Of a DNA stretch of 28,296 bases, positions 1 to 6,049 are shown one piece after another. The translations under genes were made by a program, and so were the position numbers. A model generated the notes under the pieces. That model was not told the origin of the DNA. It searched no databases and worked only from the letters and a program-made list of their open reading frames with translations. How positions within the stretch are numbered: position 1 is the first letter of the stretch; each line of letters starts with the position of its first letter. Location: positions 1 to 28,296 of the IMG/VR virus record IMGVR_UViG_3300031840_000463, one strand, 5' to 3'. This DNA is from a virus.

Positions 1-475
1 TGTCAGTGTAGGTCACCCCATCATTTGATTCTATCACACAGTCCTGTGTAGTGGTGGCATCTGTGTCATCTGTGGGTAACTGTAGACCCTCTGCACGGTC
101 TAGTTCTAGTGTCTTGTCATATGGTAGAAACCGTAAACCATGTACTATTTTCTTTTCTCTGATGTTGCTGCGATTGCGTTTAAACCATCGTTTATGTGCA
201 TAGACTGCTTCTGGAAACTTACAGATAGCATCTGACATCAGGTCATATGGTCGTTTGTTTGTTTCCCATGACAACAGTTCACAAACCTCTATCAGGTTTA
301 ATATACGTGGTGTACTATCCCCACGTATCCATGAATAGATAACTGAATACGATATACCTACATTGTTTACAATGTCTAGTATGGTGATATTTGCACGGTT
401 CATCTCTACTACTAACCAGATACCAAATGATGACATGTCTGGTGATGGTTTCAAAACCTTTCTAGGTCTGCCCAT
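1..475 (-). CDS. Cro/C1-type helix-turn-helix protein, 3' end off the left edge
   Basis: An uninterrupted reading frame starts at the ATG at 473-475 and runs off the left edge, so 158 codons are visible. The protein begins MGRPRKVLKPSPDMSSFG. Residues from about 28 to 70 read like a Cro/C1-type helix-turn-helix: NITILDIVNNVGISYSVIYS, then WIRGDSTPR and a leucine-rich helix. The rest is basic and then acidic and Thr-rich, with no domain I recognise. It starts 4 nt after the stop of the RusA-like gene, so it belongs to the same leftward operon. If the two window ends are joined across their shared 10 bp, the frame continues for 17 more codons and stops at a TAG that overlaps the GTG start of the small terminase. 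That makes it the gene just before terminase. Likely role: DNA-binding regulator, or possibly a factor acting at the packaging site. The fold call is moderately sure; the role is inference. Confidence 0.75.
   Translation of the reverse strand, partial: MGRPRKVLKPSPDMSSFGIWLVVEMNRANITILDIVNNVGISYSVIYSWIRGDSTPRILNLIEVCELLSWETNKRPYDLMSDAICKFPEAVYAHKRWFKRNRSNIREKKIVHGLRFLPYDKTLELDRAEGLQLPTDDTDATTTQDCVIESNDGVTYTD
2..11. repeat. Left copy of the 10-bp terminal repeat
   Basis: GTCAGTGTAG here is repeated exactly at 28287-28296, the last ten bases of the window. Base 1 does not match the base before the right copy. See the right-end copy for the interpretation. Confidence 0.6.
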
Positions 476-479
476 AGTG

Positions 480-851
480 TTACCCCTTTGTATTTATTGT
501 TTTCACAATAATAGTATAACACCATATCCCTTTTGTGTACTGCTTAGATGCAGAGATGTTTTGTATCTGACTGTCATCTACATAGACAGTATCATTCAAG
601 GCATCACAGACAGACCCAAAACAGTTCTGTACATCACGTCTACGTCTATCACCAAACGTCACAGATAGATGTAACTCTACTGGTTTGTCTGTTGCTTGCA
701 GTCCTGCAATGGTCATCACCTGCAGAGCCTTTGCACGTAGTTCTAGTTCAAACTGTCTGACATCTCTATGTTTGACTAGACGTCTACCACAAATCATCAT
801 CTGATTTTTCTTTGATGGTATCTTGCCTGTCATCTCTATAGATACTTTCAT
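480..851 (-). CDS. RusA-like Holliday junction resolvase with altered catalytic residues
   Basis: The 123-residue length and pattern fit the RusA family of small homodimeric endonucleases, which resolve Holliday junctions and branched DNA in phage and prophage recombination. The N-terminus has GKIPSKKN, like the family's PPS-N loop. The core GDRRRRDVQN (67-76) followed by CDAL and VDDSQI (91-96) aligns with the E. coli RusA core DRRRRDLDN...DALTKAGFWLDDAQ. Asp73 and Asp93 match catalytic Asp70 and Asp91. The position of Asp72 is Gln75 and that of Lys76 is Gly79. The alignment is by eye. Family membership is well supported; activity is doubtful or altered. The start ATG (849-851) overlaps the stop of the upstream basic-protein gene by 4 nt (ATGA), which implies coupled translation. 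A role in trimming branched concatemers before packaging would suit the position just before the terminase genes. Confidence 0.85.
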   Translation of the reverse strand: MKVSIEMTGKIPSKKNQMMICGRRLVKHRDVRQFELELRAKALQVMTIAGLQATDKPVELHLSVTFGDRRRRDVQNCFGSVCDALNDTVYVDDSQIQNISASKQYTKGIWCYTIIVKTINTKG

Positions 852-1132
852 GTTCGTTTTTTCCTACGTGCCCACAGTGATTCACATGCCCAGTATCGTG
901 CAGTCAGTTTGTCAGGTGGTTTTGTGTCACATTGCATACGTGCTCTAAAGTTTTCATTTGCAGGTGCACTGTAGTTATGTCTGTACTCTGCACTACCAAA
1001 CTTTATCAGTTTCTCTGTACCACCTTTACAGGCTTTTACTACACGTTTCTTTACACCATAGCCTGTCTCACTAGGTTTGATAGGTCGTGGTTTATTGCAT
1101 TTGAGTTTTGATTTGTCTATACGTTTTGCCAT
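848..1132 (-). CDS. Small basic phage protein, unknown function
   Basis: This encodes 94 residues, very rich in Lys and Arg. The start ATG at 1130-1132 follows a good ribosome site, GGTGA, five bases upstream. The C-terminal half has the pattern ENFRARMQCDTKPPD, then TARYWACESLW and a basic tail. From memory it resembles a family of short basic proteins in marine phages with a (S/N)FRARH...C...K...YW pattern; I cannot search to confirm. The Cys, His and basic residues would suit nucleic acid binding, but that is only a guess. It lies between a tiny membrane-like ORF and the RusA-like gene and overlaps the latter by 4 nt. Confidence 0.75.
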   Translation of the reverse strand: MAKRIDKSKLKCNKPRPIKPSETGYGVKKRVVKACKGGTEKLIKFGSAEYRHNYSAPANENFRARMQCDTKPPDKLTARYWACESLWARRKKRT

Positions 1133-1135
1133 GTG

Positions 1136-1270
1136 TCACCTGTGCATGCATCGTGTGTTGTAAAAATAGCACGTGTGTTTGACCTTTGGTAACACACCTT
1201 TGTAGTCTAAATATGCAAGGGTCATCATGAGGATAAACAAGATACAACACTCTGTCTTTTCTCTGTCCAT
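1136..1270 (-). CDS. Small 44-residue protein with a hydrophobic segment
   Basis: The ATG at 1268-1270 overlaps the TGA of the upstream gene by one base (TGATG). It follows a clean ribosome site, GAGGT at 1276-1280, five bases upstream. The protein begins MDREKTECCILFILMMTLAY, then a polar Lys/Tyr/Cys tail ending YNTRCMHR. Residues 9-20 are strongly hydrophobic and could form a short membrane segment. Its stop TGA lies inside the GGTGACAC ribosome site of the next gene, the same packing as the rest of the operon. An ORF in another frame (1092-1364) covers the same DNA but overlaps both neighbours badly. I recognise no family. The support is junction structure, not homology. Confidence 0.5.
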   Translation of the reverse strand: MDREKTECCILFILMMTLAYLDYKGVLPKVKHTCYFYNTRCMHR

Positions 1271-1665
1271 CATCTACCTCTGGTAACTCTGCTGCGTAAT
1301 CTATTTGAACGTGTAGACTGTGTACTTGTGGCACGTTGAATAGATGCTGCTGCAGCAAATGCATTTGTGTATGTGGTATCAGGTGGTGTAGTCACCTGTG
1401 TAGTCTTAGGTGTGTTGTCTCTCTTCATGAGATTAAACACTGTCTGTAGGGCTGCAGGCATAACTGGTATGGGTTTACCCCTTGTACCTTTTGGTTTGTT
1501 TATTGGTTCGCCTGACACCTGTAGTCTGCCCAGTGATTCTAACCTGATTGCAGTTGCAGTTGCCTGTTCTCTTTCCATTCCAAATTTTGCCATGAACTGA
1601 GGTACTGCACGTTCTATTCTGTTGTTTGCTGCACGACCTGATATATAAATGTTCTGTTTTGCCAT
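1270..1665 (-). CDS. Hypothetical protein, 131 aa, basic C-terminus
   Basis: The frame is open from further upstream, but the ATG at 1663-1665 (MAKQNIYISGRAANN) follows GGTGG at about six bases and gives a sensible N-terminus, so I use it. Residues 1-50 are mixed charged and helical (MAKFGMEREQATATAIRLES). The middle is Pro/Lys-rich. The end is Thr/Ser-rich and strongly basic (RSNRLRSRVTRGR), as in nucleic-acid-binding tails. No known domain is recognised. It is coupled to the 44-residue ORF downstream through TGATG. Another frame with its own ribosome site (1475-1735) overlaps its 5' half. Codons here favour GCA, ACA and AGA as in confident genes nearby, so I take this frame as the main product. 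Confidence 0.65.
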   Translation of the reverse strand: MAKQNIYISGRAANNRIERAVPQFMAKFGMEREQATATAIRLESLGRLQVSGEPINKPKGTRGKPIPVMPAALQTVFNLMKRDNTPKTTQVTTPPDTTYTNAFAAAASIQRATSTQSTRSNRLRSRVTRGR

Positions 1666-1735
1666 TGTTACCACCAAATAAATCATAACAGTCACAGGGT
1701 ATACACCCACAGACTGCACAGGGTTCTGAACTCAT
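1475..1735 (-). CDS. Overlapping Cys-rich ORF, 86 codons, doubtful
   Basis: The ATG at 1733-1735 has AGGT seven bases upstream and lies 7 nt after the stop of the helix-turn-helix gene at 1743, which fits the operon's spacing. The N-terminus MSSEPCAVCGCIPCDCYDLF has five cysteines in CxxC-like spacing, as in a small zinc ribbon. Downstream of about residue 25 the frame overlaps the 131-residue gene, and its codon choices become atypical (TGC, AGC, TCG), like a shadow frame. Either a short Cys-rich protein overlaps its neighbour by 190 nt, or the start is a vestige. A frameshift into the neighbour would need +1 or -2, with no obvious site. I recognise no family. Confidence 0.3.
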   Translation of the reverse strand: MSSEPCAVCGCIPCDCYDLFGGNNGKTEHLYIRSCSKQQNRTCSTSVHGKIWNGKRTGNCNCNQVRITGQTTGVRRTNKQTKRYKG

Positions 1736-1742
1736 TATATAC

Positions 1743-1997
1743 CTATCTGTTGTGCATCATGTGTAGTGCTGCATCTGTGACTGTTTCTGTCATATCCTGA
1801 CCAGTCATATCTGCTACACATTCAACCAACCATAACCAATCACAGAAACGTAATACAGTTTCACCATTCAGTATCCTGTACAGGGTTCTGATGTGCACAC
1901 CACTGTAGTCTGACAGTTGTAATACAGTAACAGATACAGGTGTGATTTGGTCATAGACCCAGTCACCAAATGATGCACGTGATTCTAGTGTAGACAT
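1743..1997 (-). CDS. Small helix-turn-helix protein
   Basis: This encodes 84 residues. Positions 21-62 (VSVTVLQLSDYSGVHIRTLY, then RILNGETVLRFCDW and a hydrophobic helix) fit a Cro/C1-type helix-turn-helix: helix 2 LQLSDYSGV, recognition helix HIRTLYRILNG. The ATG at 1995-1997 follows the stop of the nuclease-like gene (2005) by 7 nt. No Shine-Dalgarno sequence is visible, so translation may depend on coupling. A Cro-like repressor or an adaptor for the replication genes upstream would fit; the target is unknown. It is one of four such proteins in the genome. Confidence 0.75.
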   Translation of the reverse strand: MSTLESRASFGDWVYDQITPVSVTVLQLSDYSGVHIRTLYRILNGETVLRFCDWLWLVECVADMTGQDMTETVTDAALHMMHNR

Positions 1998-2004
1998 GTC
2001 TAGA

Positions 2005-2643
2005 CTATATCATATTTTGGTCAGTCAGGTCAGGTAATCCATCACAAACCTTTAACGTGGGCATACTCTTTTGTACCTGCATCATGTGTTGTATTTCATC
2101 CTGTCTAGTATCGTATATTTCCCTGTCAGTTCTACTCTGATTGAATGACCACAGATAACCATATGCAGGGTCTGCAATGTTGAATCTGATACCTGCTGCA
2201 GTACCACGTTTGTTATAGATTCTATTTGCCCACTGTGATTTGACTGCATCTGCAAATGTCTGACCATCATACCAGAAATGTATTTGTGATTCTGTATCTA
2301 CATAGACCATGTAGGTAGGTGGGTATACTAGGTATTCACTGTATGACATTGACCCCAGTTGTACGAGTTCTGCAAAGAATGAACGGTATCTACCACCATT
2401 CTTTGCACTTTTGACCTCTACTGTGAAACCTTGCAGATAGTTGTCTGTGATTGCATACCCCAGAATGTCAAATGGGTCTGATGGTTTAATGTCACGTGTC
2501 ATTAGTACCTTTTCACAGTCCTGATGACCTGTCAGATGACTGTAAAGGTCTAGATTCCAGATTGCAGTTTCCTGTACTGCCATTTCTGAAACTATACCCC
2601 TACATTTTAAACGTTTGAACTCTGCTTTATCTACTTTAATCAC
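2005..2643 (-). CDS. PD-(D/E)XK nuclease-like protein
   Basis: The 212 residues contain a plausible PD-(D/E)XK core: an N-terminal helix with Glu26 (AVQETAIWN), Asp59 in PSDPFDILG, then E76-V-K78 in FTVEVKSA, followed by a basic loop and FFAELVQ, as seen after the active site in this superfamily. Asp59 to Glu76 spacing is normal. Such proteins are Mg-dependent DNases used as restriction-like, recombination or replication-fork nucleases. The start is GTG at 2641-2643 with GAGGT upstream. It overlaps the TGA of the primase-helicase gene (GTGA), so the two are translationally coupled and probably work together. The motif-level assignment is moderately sure; substrate and role are unknown. A non-catalytic relative is the main alternative. 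Confidence 0.6.
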   Translation of the reverse strand: MIKVDKAEFKRLKCRGIVSEMAVQETAIWNLDLYSHLTGHQDCEKVLMTRDIKPSDPFDILGYAITDNYLQGFTVEVKSAKNGGRYRSFFAELVQLGSMSYSEYLVYPPTYMVYVDTESQIHFWYDGQTFADAVKSQWANRIYNKRGTAAGIRFNIADPAYGYLWSFNQSRTDREIYDTRQDEIQHMMQVQKSMPTLKVCDGLPDLTDQNMI

Positions 2644-5147
2644 TGTGCAAACCTCTGTGTGTTTGGATTGAATCGCAAATGCCCACCATCAAACTTGTCA
2701 TATAGGTACTGCTGCATGTCATCTGTCATGTCTGCAATGTTGACCCAGTCACACCCTATTTCACGTATCTGATATGGTTTGCCTGTGTCATCATAGAAAC
2801 GTATTTCAACATCTGTTATCTGACCATTTATCTCAATGTGTGATGGAATGACTACACCATCATTTACACGTTCAGGGGCTACATACCATCTACCTCTGAC
2901 ACCTCTGTATCTGCACTGTTTACCATCATTCATCATTGTCACACCTAGATTTTTCAATGCACCACTATACCACCTTAAGTATGATTTTGGTCTGACTGAT
3001 TTGTGTCTTTTTACAACAGACCCTGCATCTGTCTCCACCTCCTCAGTGTAAACCTCATCTATCATTTCTGACAGTGTGAATACTCTACTGGGGTTCTGGT
3101 CTAACCATTCTTCAACCATCGTTACATGCACATCTACAGTCTCAAATCTGGTATTTGTGCTATTTGATGCATTCTGTTCTGCAGCAGTCAACCACCATTG
3201 CACACCTTGTTTGTAGTAGTGTACTGATTCTGCCCATATTGCATCACGTACTGCAAGTAGTTCAGATTCATCATAGATACGTTCACCCTCTACACCACCA
3301 GATTCTACTATCCAGAAACGTCTAGACCCTGTACTGTCCTGCAGTATCTCATCATCATTTACTGTACCGACTATGACAGAATGTCTAGGGTGTACTGTCT
3401 CTTTTCTACCATATTTGGGTCTGTACTGGTCTGTCTGTGTTGTCAGAAACCGTTTAACATCATTGACCTCTGCACGGTTCATACCTGATAGTTCTGCCCA
3501 TTCATGTATCCATGCTAAACGTAGTTTTGTCAGTCCATCTACAGATTTTACATCTATATTTGCATCACTAAAATATGACTGTCCAGATGGGCAGACACCT
3601 GCAATACACTTAAAGAATTCAGACTTACCTGCACCCTGCAACCCTTTCAGAATCAACATGGTATCTACTTTGCAGCCCCATTCATATGCACGTGCTACTG
3701 CAGAGATACCCCATTTTTGTGCATACACTCTATTCATCTGTGTATCATTTGCATCTAAAAACTTGATAAATAGAGTTTCAAGACGTGGTACACCATCCCA
3801 TTTCAGACCATCTAGATACTCTATCAGTGTGTCACGTTGGTTTTCAAAACAGTATGATTCTACTGCATCTATGACAGTCATTTTACCCAGACGTCTACTG
3901 GGATAGAATCTACGACGTAATAGAGACTGAATCTGTGTATAGTGATGGTCACAAAACCGTTCACCATTGTACCATGTGTACCCTGTCCGTTTGCACATCC
4001 ACAAATCAAGGTCTAACAGACCCACCATGATTATCAGATTATCTACAGTGTCAAGTGGTCGCCACGACCCACCTCTATTTGAATACGATACCTCTACACC
4101 TGAATCACTGATGATACAGTCTCTGTGTGTTCTGTTTCTACCTGATGTGCATCTGTATCTGCAGATACCTGTCAAGGTGTCTACACGTCTACTGATAAAT
4201 GCACCACCTACAGACTGACCACCCTCTGCAATACACTGTATATTACCACTTGCATTCTGTGGTAGTGTATCCCAGTTCTCTATGTAGTATGTGAATGGTC
4301 TAGGTGTACCTGTGGCATCTGTTATGAGATGTGCACCTGTAACTACATCACGTCTATACCGTTCTGCAGTATCATCTGTCTCTGTTGTACGTGTTGCAGT
4401 TGTCTGTGTTGTTTGTTGTACTGCAGCTGTAGTTCTGGCAGATGTACCTGTGTTGATTGCATAGCCTGCATCTATCAGTGCAGATGTCTTAAAAATAGGA
4501 CCACTGGCAGAACGTGTAAACTGTGTACCATCTCTGTCTACTCTGTATGATGGTTTGAACCAGTATCTAGATGGGTCTTTTGTTGATTCGTCTAGATGTG
4601 GCATCATCTGTTCTATGGCATACCAGACACCACGTCTGTCATCTGTGATGTAGTCTGCAGCCTGTACTGGTTCATCAAATGGTACAATGACCCTGAATGC
4701 ACACAGACCACCTTTTGCAGGTGATTTGTGACTGAATGATGAATAGGCAATATGACAGATACCATCAAATGCAGATAGGGTTGCAGACATCTGGTCATCT
4801 GTCAGTGCATCAAAATCAAATACCATTGCATGCACTGTCTCTACTTTTGCTTTTGAACGTGCACCTGACATCTCTGACCATGTAACTGGGGCAAATATGC
4901 CAACACTCATTTTACCGTGTTCTGTGGTTTTGCCTTTTTTCACTGTCTCTGACAGGTCATCTACCTGCAGCATAGAACCAATCAATGATGACAGGTGCAC
5001 TGGTCGTTTCTGTGCATTCTCTAGTTTTGTGGTTCTGTACCATTTGCCACCTGTAGGGGCAGGGTGGTGTGTGCACAAAAGTGTCCATTTTTCAGGGTCA
5101 TAGTGTGTGTCAGTCAGGTAGTTTTGTGATATACTGTATTCAGTCAT
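2640..5147 (-). CDS. Primase-helicase: AEP-like primase fused to VapE-type ATPase
   Basis: This 835-residue protein is the replication engine. Residues about 100-215 look like an archaeo-eukaryotic-type primase: DFD at 111-113 for metal binding, SSFSHK at 136-141, RVIVPFDEP, and DESTKDPSRYWFKPS at 186-200. A Thr-rich linker (230-260) follows, then a segment with scattered Cys and His (305-345). The C-terminal half is a VapE/VirE-type superfamily 3-like helicase: LDGLKWDGVPRLETLF (445-460), Walker A GLQGAGKS (502-509), Walker B-like LAWIHEWAEL (544-553), FLTTQTDQYRPKYGR, and VGTVNDDEILQ...GSRRFW (593-612). In phages and satellites this pair primes and unwinds at the origin and recruits host polymerase. 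The start ATG at 5145-5147 has AGGA about ten bases upstream. The gene sits directly beside the candidate origin and overlaps the nuclease-like gene downstream. Confidence 0.93.
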   Translation of the reverse strand: MTEYSISQNYLTDTHYDPEKWTLLCTHHPAPTGGKWYRTTKLENAQKRPVHLSSLIGSMLQVDDLSETVKKGKTTEHGKMSVGIFAPVTWSEMSGARSKAKVETVHAMVFDFDALTDDQMSATLSAFDGICHIAYSSFSHKSPAKGGLCAFRVIVPFDEPVQAADYITDDRRGVWYAIEQMMPHLDESTKDPSRYWFKPSYRVDRDGTQFTRSASGPIFKTSALIDAGYAINTGTSARTTAAVQQTTQTTATRTTETDDTAERYRRDVVTGAHLITDATGTPRPFTYYIENWDTLPQNASGNIQCIAEGGQSVGGAFISRRVDTLTGICRYRCTSGRNRTHRDCIISDSGVEVSYSNRGGSWRPLDTVDNLIIMVGLLDLDLWMCKRTGYTWYNGERFCDHHYTQIQSLLRRRFYPSRRLGKMTVIDAVESYCFENQRDTLIEYLDGLKWDGVPRLETLFIKFLDANDTQMNRVYAQKWGISAVARAYEWGCKVDTMLILKGLQGAGKSEFFKCIAGVCPSGQSYFSDANIDVKSVDGLTKLRLAWIHEWAELSGMNRAEVNDVKRFLTTQTDQYRPKYGRKETVHPRHSVIVGTVNDDEILQDSTGSRRFWIVESGGVEGERIYDESELLAVRDAIWAESVHYYKQGVQWWLTAAEQNASNSTNTRFETVDVHVTMVEEWLDQNPSRVFTLSEMIDEVYTEEVETDAGSVVKRHKSVRPKSYLRWYSGALKNLGVTMMNDGKQCRYRGVRGRWYVAPERVNDGVVIPSHIEINGQITDVEIRFYDDTGKPYQIREIGCDWVNIADMTDDMQQYLYDKFDGGHLRFNPNTQRFAQ

Positions 5148-5186
5148 GGGGGTAGTTCCTATGGTTTTTTAGTTTGTTTGTTGTTT

Positions 5187-5221
5187 AGCCTGTACAGTCT
5201 CTGAAACTGTGCAGGCTTTTT
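5187..5221 (+). terminator. Hairpin with T-run, plus orientation
   Basis: AGCCTGTACAGT (5187-5198) pairs with ACTGTGCAGGCT (5206-5217): 12 bp with one T-G wobble and a 7-base loop, followed on the plus strand by TTTTT. It would stop rightward transcription before the candidate origin, although no rightward gene is seen to its left. On the minus strand the same hairpin falls in the leader of the primase-helicase mRNA, 40-70 nt before its start, without a U-run, so a leader structure is the alternative. Confidence 0.55.
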
Positions 5222-5432
5222 CATTATATCCAGTTCTGTGTATTTTGCATTATAAAAATAACCTGTCACACCACTTTTCTAGATGGGTGACACCCCTGTC
5301 ACAGATAGACACCCTGCAGTGGTATGTGTGACACCATGTGTGACATTCTACAGTACCTGCAACACTGGATACCATAGCATACCTGTCATACTGTCACACC
5401 ATAACCACTAAAAAAACATTTTATGCAAATCA

Positions 5433-5466
5433 GTGCCAAATAGACCCATATCTGCATATTTGGCAC
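5433..5466. repeat. 10-bp perfect inverted repeat in the origin region
   Basis: GTGCCAAATA (5433-5442) and TATTTGGCAC (5457-5466) are exact inverse complements around a 14-base spacer. There is no T-run on either side, so it is not a typical terminator. A strand-initiation hairpin or a dimeric protein site is possible. Confidence 0.75.
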
Positions 5467-5523
5467 GGTATATAGATAATGTTAAGATGTCACATCTATG
5501 TGTGACACCCCTGACAGGTCATC

Positions 5524-5544
5524 TGTGGATAAGTCTGTGGATAT
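5524..5544 (-). promoter_or_regulatory. Two DnaA-box matches
   Basis: TGTGGATAA at 5524-5532 is the exact complement of the DnaA consensus TTATCCACA. TGTGGATAT at 5536-5544 differs at one position. They are in the same orientation with starts 12 bp apart, and the second runs straight into the AT-rich repeats. Confidence 0.65.
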
Positions 5545-5586
5545 ATCTATTTTAGATTTGATGTAGGCAGATATATCTATTTTAGA
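5540..5586. repeat. Two 17-bp AT-rich direct repeats, period 30 bp
   Basis: GATATATCTATTTTAGA occurs at 5540-5556 and again at 5570-5586. The 30-bp period is close to three helical turns, so the copies face the same side of the DNA. A third partial copy, GATTTTAGA, lies just beyond (5598 onward). This looks like a DNA-unwinding element next to the DnaA boxes. Confidence 0.8.
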
Positions 5587-5601
5587 CAGGATATAATGAT
5601 T

Positions 5602-5949
5602 TTAGACCCATTCATCTGATTCACTGTCATCATCTATCTGCAGCTGTGTCATCATTTCCATATGGGTCAGTGTATTTAGTGCACACTGAATCACCTTTAA
5701 TGTCTGTGGGTGTTCATGGTGGTCATCAAAATCAACACCATCAGATGTAAACTCTACATACATGACACCATCTAGGTCATCATCTAACACATAGCCTTTA
5801 CCCTGACTGGTGATGTATGTCAGGTCTAGGGTCTGTACTGATTCTGCAAAATGATGTGCTGCAGTGATAGGGTCTATTGTTTCATCTGTTTTGATGCCAC
5901 GTAGTAACATTCTAACCAGAGTAACTATTGATATGTCTGATGTGTCCAT
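5602..5949 (-). CDS. Acidic hypothetical protein, 115 aa
   Basis: I recognise no family. The protein is strongly acidic, with a DDDLDG cluster in the middle, FDDHHEH near residue 75 and an acidic tail (DDDSESDEWV). The N-terminal 40 residues look helical. Such charge is seen in DNA-mimic and anti-host proteins as well as in many neutral phage proteins, so no role is assigned. It stands alone between a terminator on its upstream side and the candidate origin on its downstream side. The ATG at 5947-5949 has no Shine-Dalgarno sequence, but a promoter ending 7 nt upstream could give a leaderless message. Confidence 0.7.
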   Translation of the reverse strand: MDTSDISIVTLVRMLLRGIKTDETIDPITAAHHFAESVQTLDLTYITSQGKGYVLDDDLDGVMYVEFTSDGVDFDDHHEHPQTLKVIQCALNTLTHMEMMTQLQIDDDSESDEWV

Positions 5950-5955
5950 ACGTGT

Positions 5956-5984
5956 ATTCTATCATATATTTTGTCATTTGTTGA
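5956..5984 (-). promoter_or_regulatory. Candidate promoter for the acidic protein gene
   Basis: On the minus strand TCAACA (4 of 6 to TTGACA) and TAGAAT (5 of 6 to TATAAT) are 17 bp apart. The predicted start of transcription falls at or next to the A of the ATG at 5949. The position just after a terminator supports it; the match itself is modest. Confidence 0.4.
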
Positions 5985-5997
5985 TAAGTCTAAACGC

Positions 5998-6026
5998 AAA
6001 AAGGGCACTGGTGCAAACCAGTACCC
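5998..6026 (-). terminator. Rho-independent terminator of the leftward regulatory operon
   Basis: Read on the minus strand, GGGTACTGGT pairs with ACCAGTGCCC (10 bp, one wobble) around the loop TTGC and is followed by TTTTTGCGTTT. It lies 24 nt after the stop of the helix-turn-helix gene at 6050 and separates that operon from the acidic protein gene. Confidence 0.85.
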
Positions 6027-6049
6027 CTGTGGTGCAGCTGTCTCTGTTA

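Larger units (their letters stand above)
5260..5590. other. Candidate replication origin
   Basis: The non-coding gap 5148-5601 holds dense, ordered signals. There are seven copies of TGTSACA in both orientations: TGTCACA at 5264, 5297, 5392 and 5488, and TGTGACA at 5327, 5339 and 5501. A perfect inverted repeat lies at 5433-5466. TGTGGATAA at 5524-5532 is a perfect DnaA box on the minus strand, with a one-mismatch copy at 5536-5544. Two AT-rich 17-mers lie at 5540-5556 and 5570-5586. DnaA boxes beside AT-rich direct repeats are the classical bacterial origin layout. The heptamers could be iterons for a phage initiator or operators for one of its helix-turn-helix proteins. Its position directly upstream of the primase-helicase gene fits an origin. 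No ORF longer than about 25 codons is seen here. Confidence 0.6.

Noticed and set aside
1092-1364. A 90-codon minus-strand ORF
   Set aside because: It overlaps both neighbours in a different frame. The 44-residue frame inside it has the ribosome site and clean junctions.
3373-3906. A 177-codon plus-strand ORF inside the primase-helicase gene
   Set aside because: It is antisense to conserved helicase motifs, has no ribosome site, and its low-complexity composition is that of a shadow frame.
5148-5601. Short ORFs in the origin gap, up to about 23 codons
   Set aside because: None has a ribosome site or coupling to a neighbour, and the repeats explain the sequence better.
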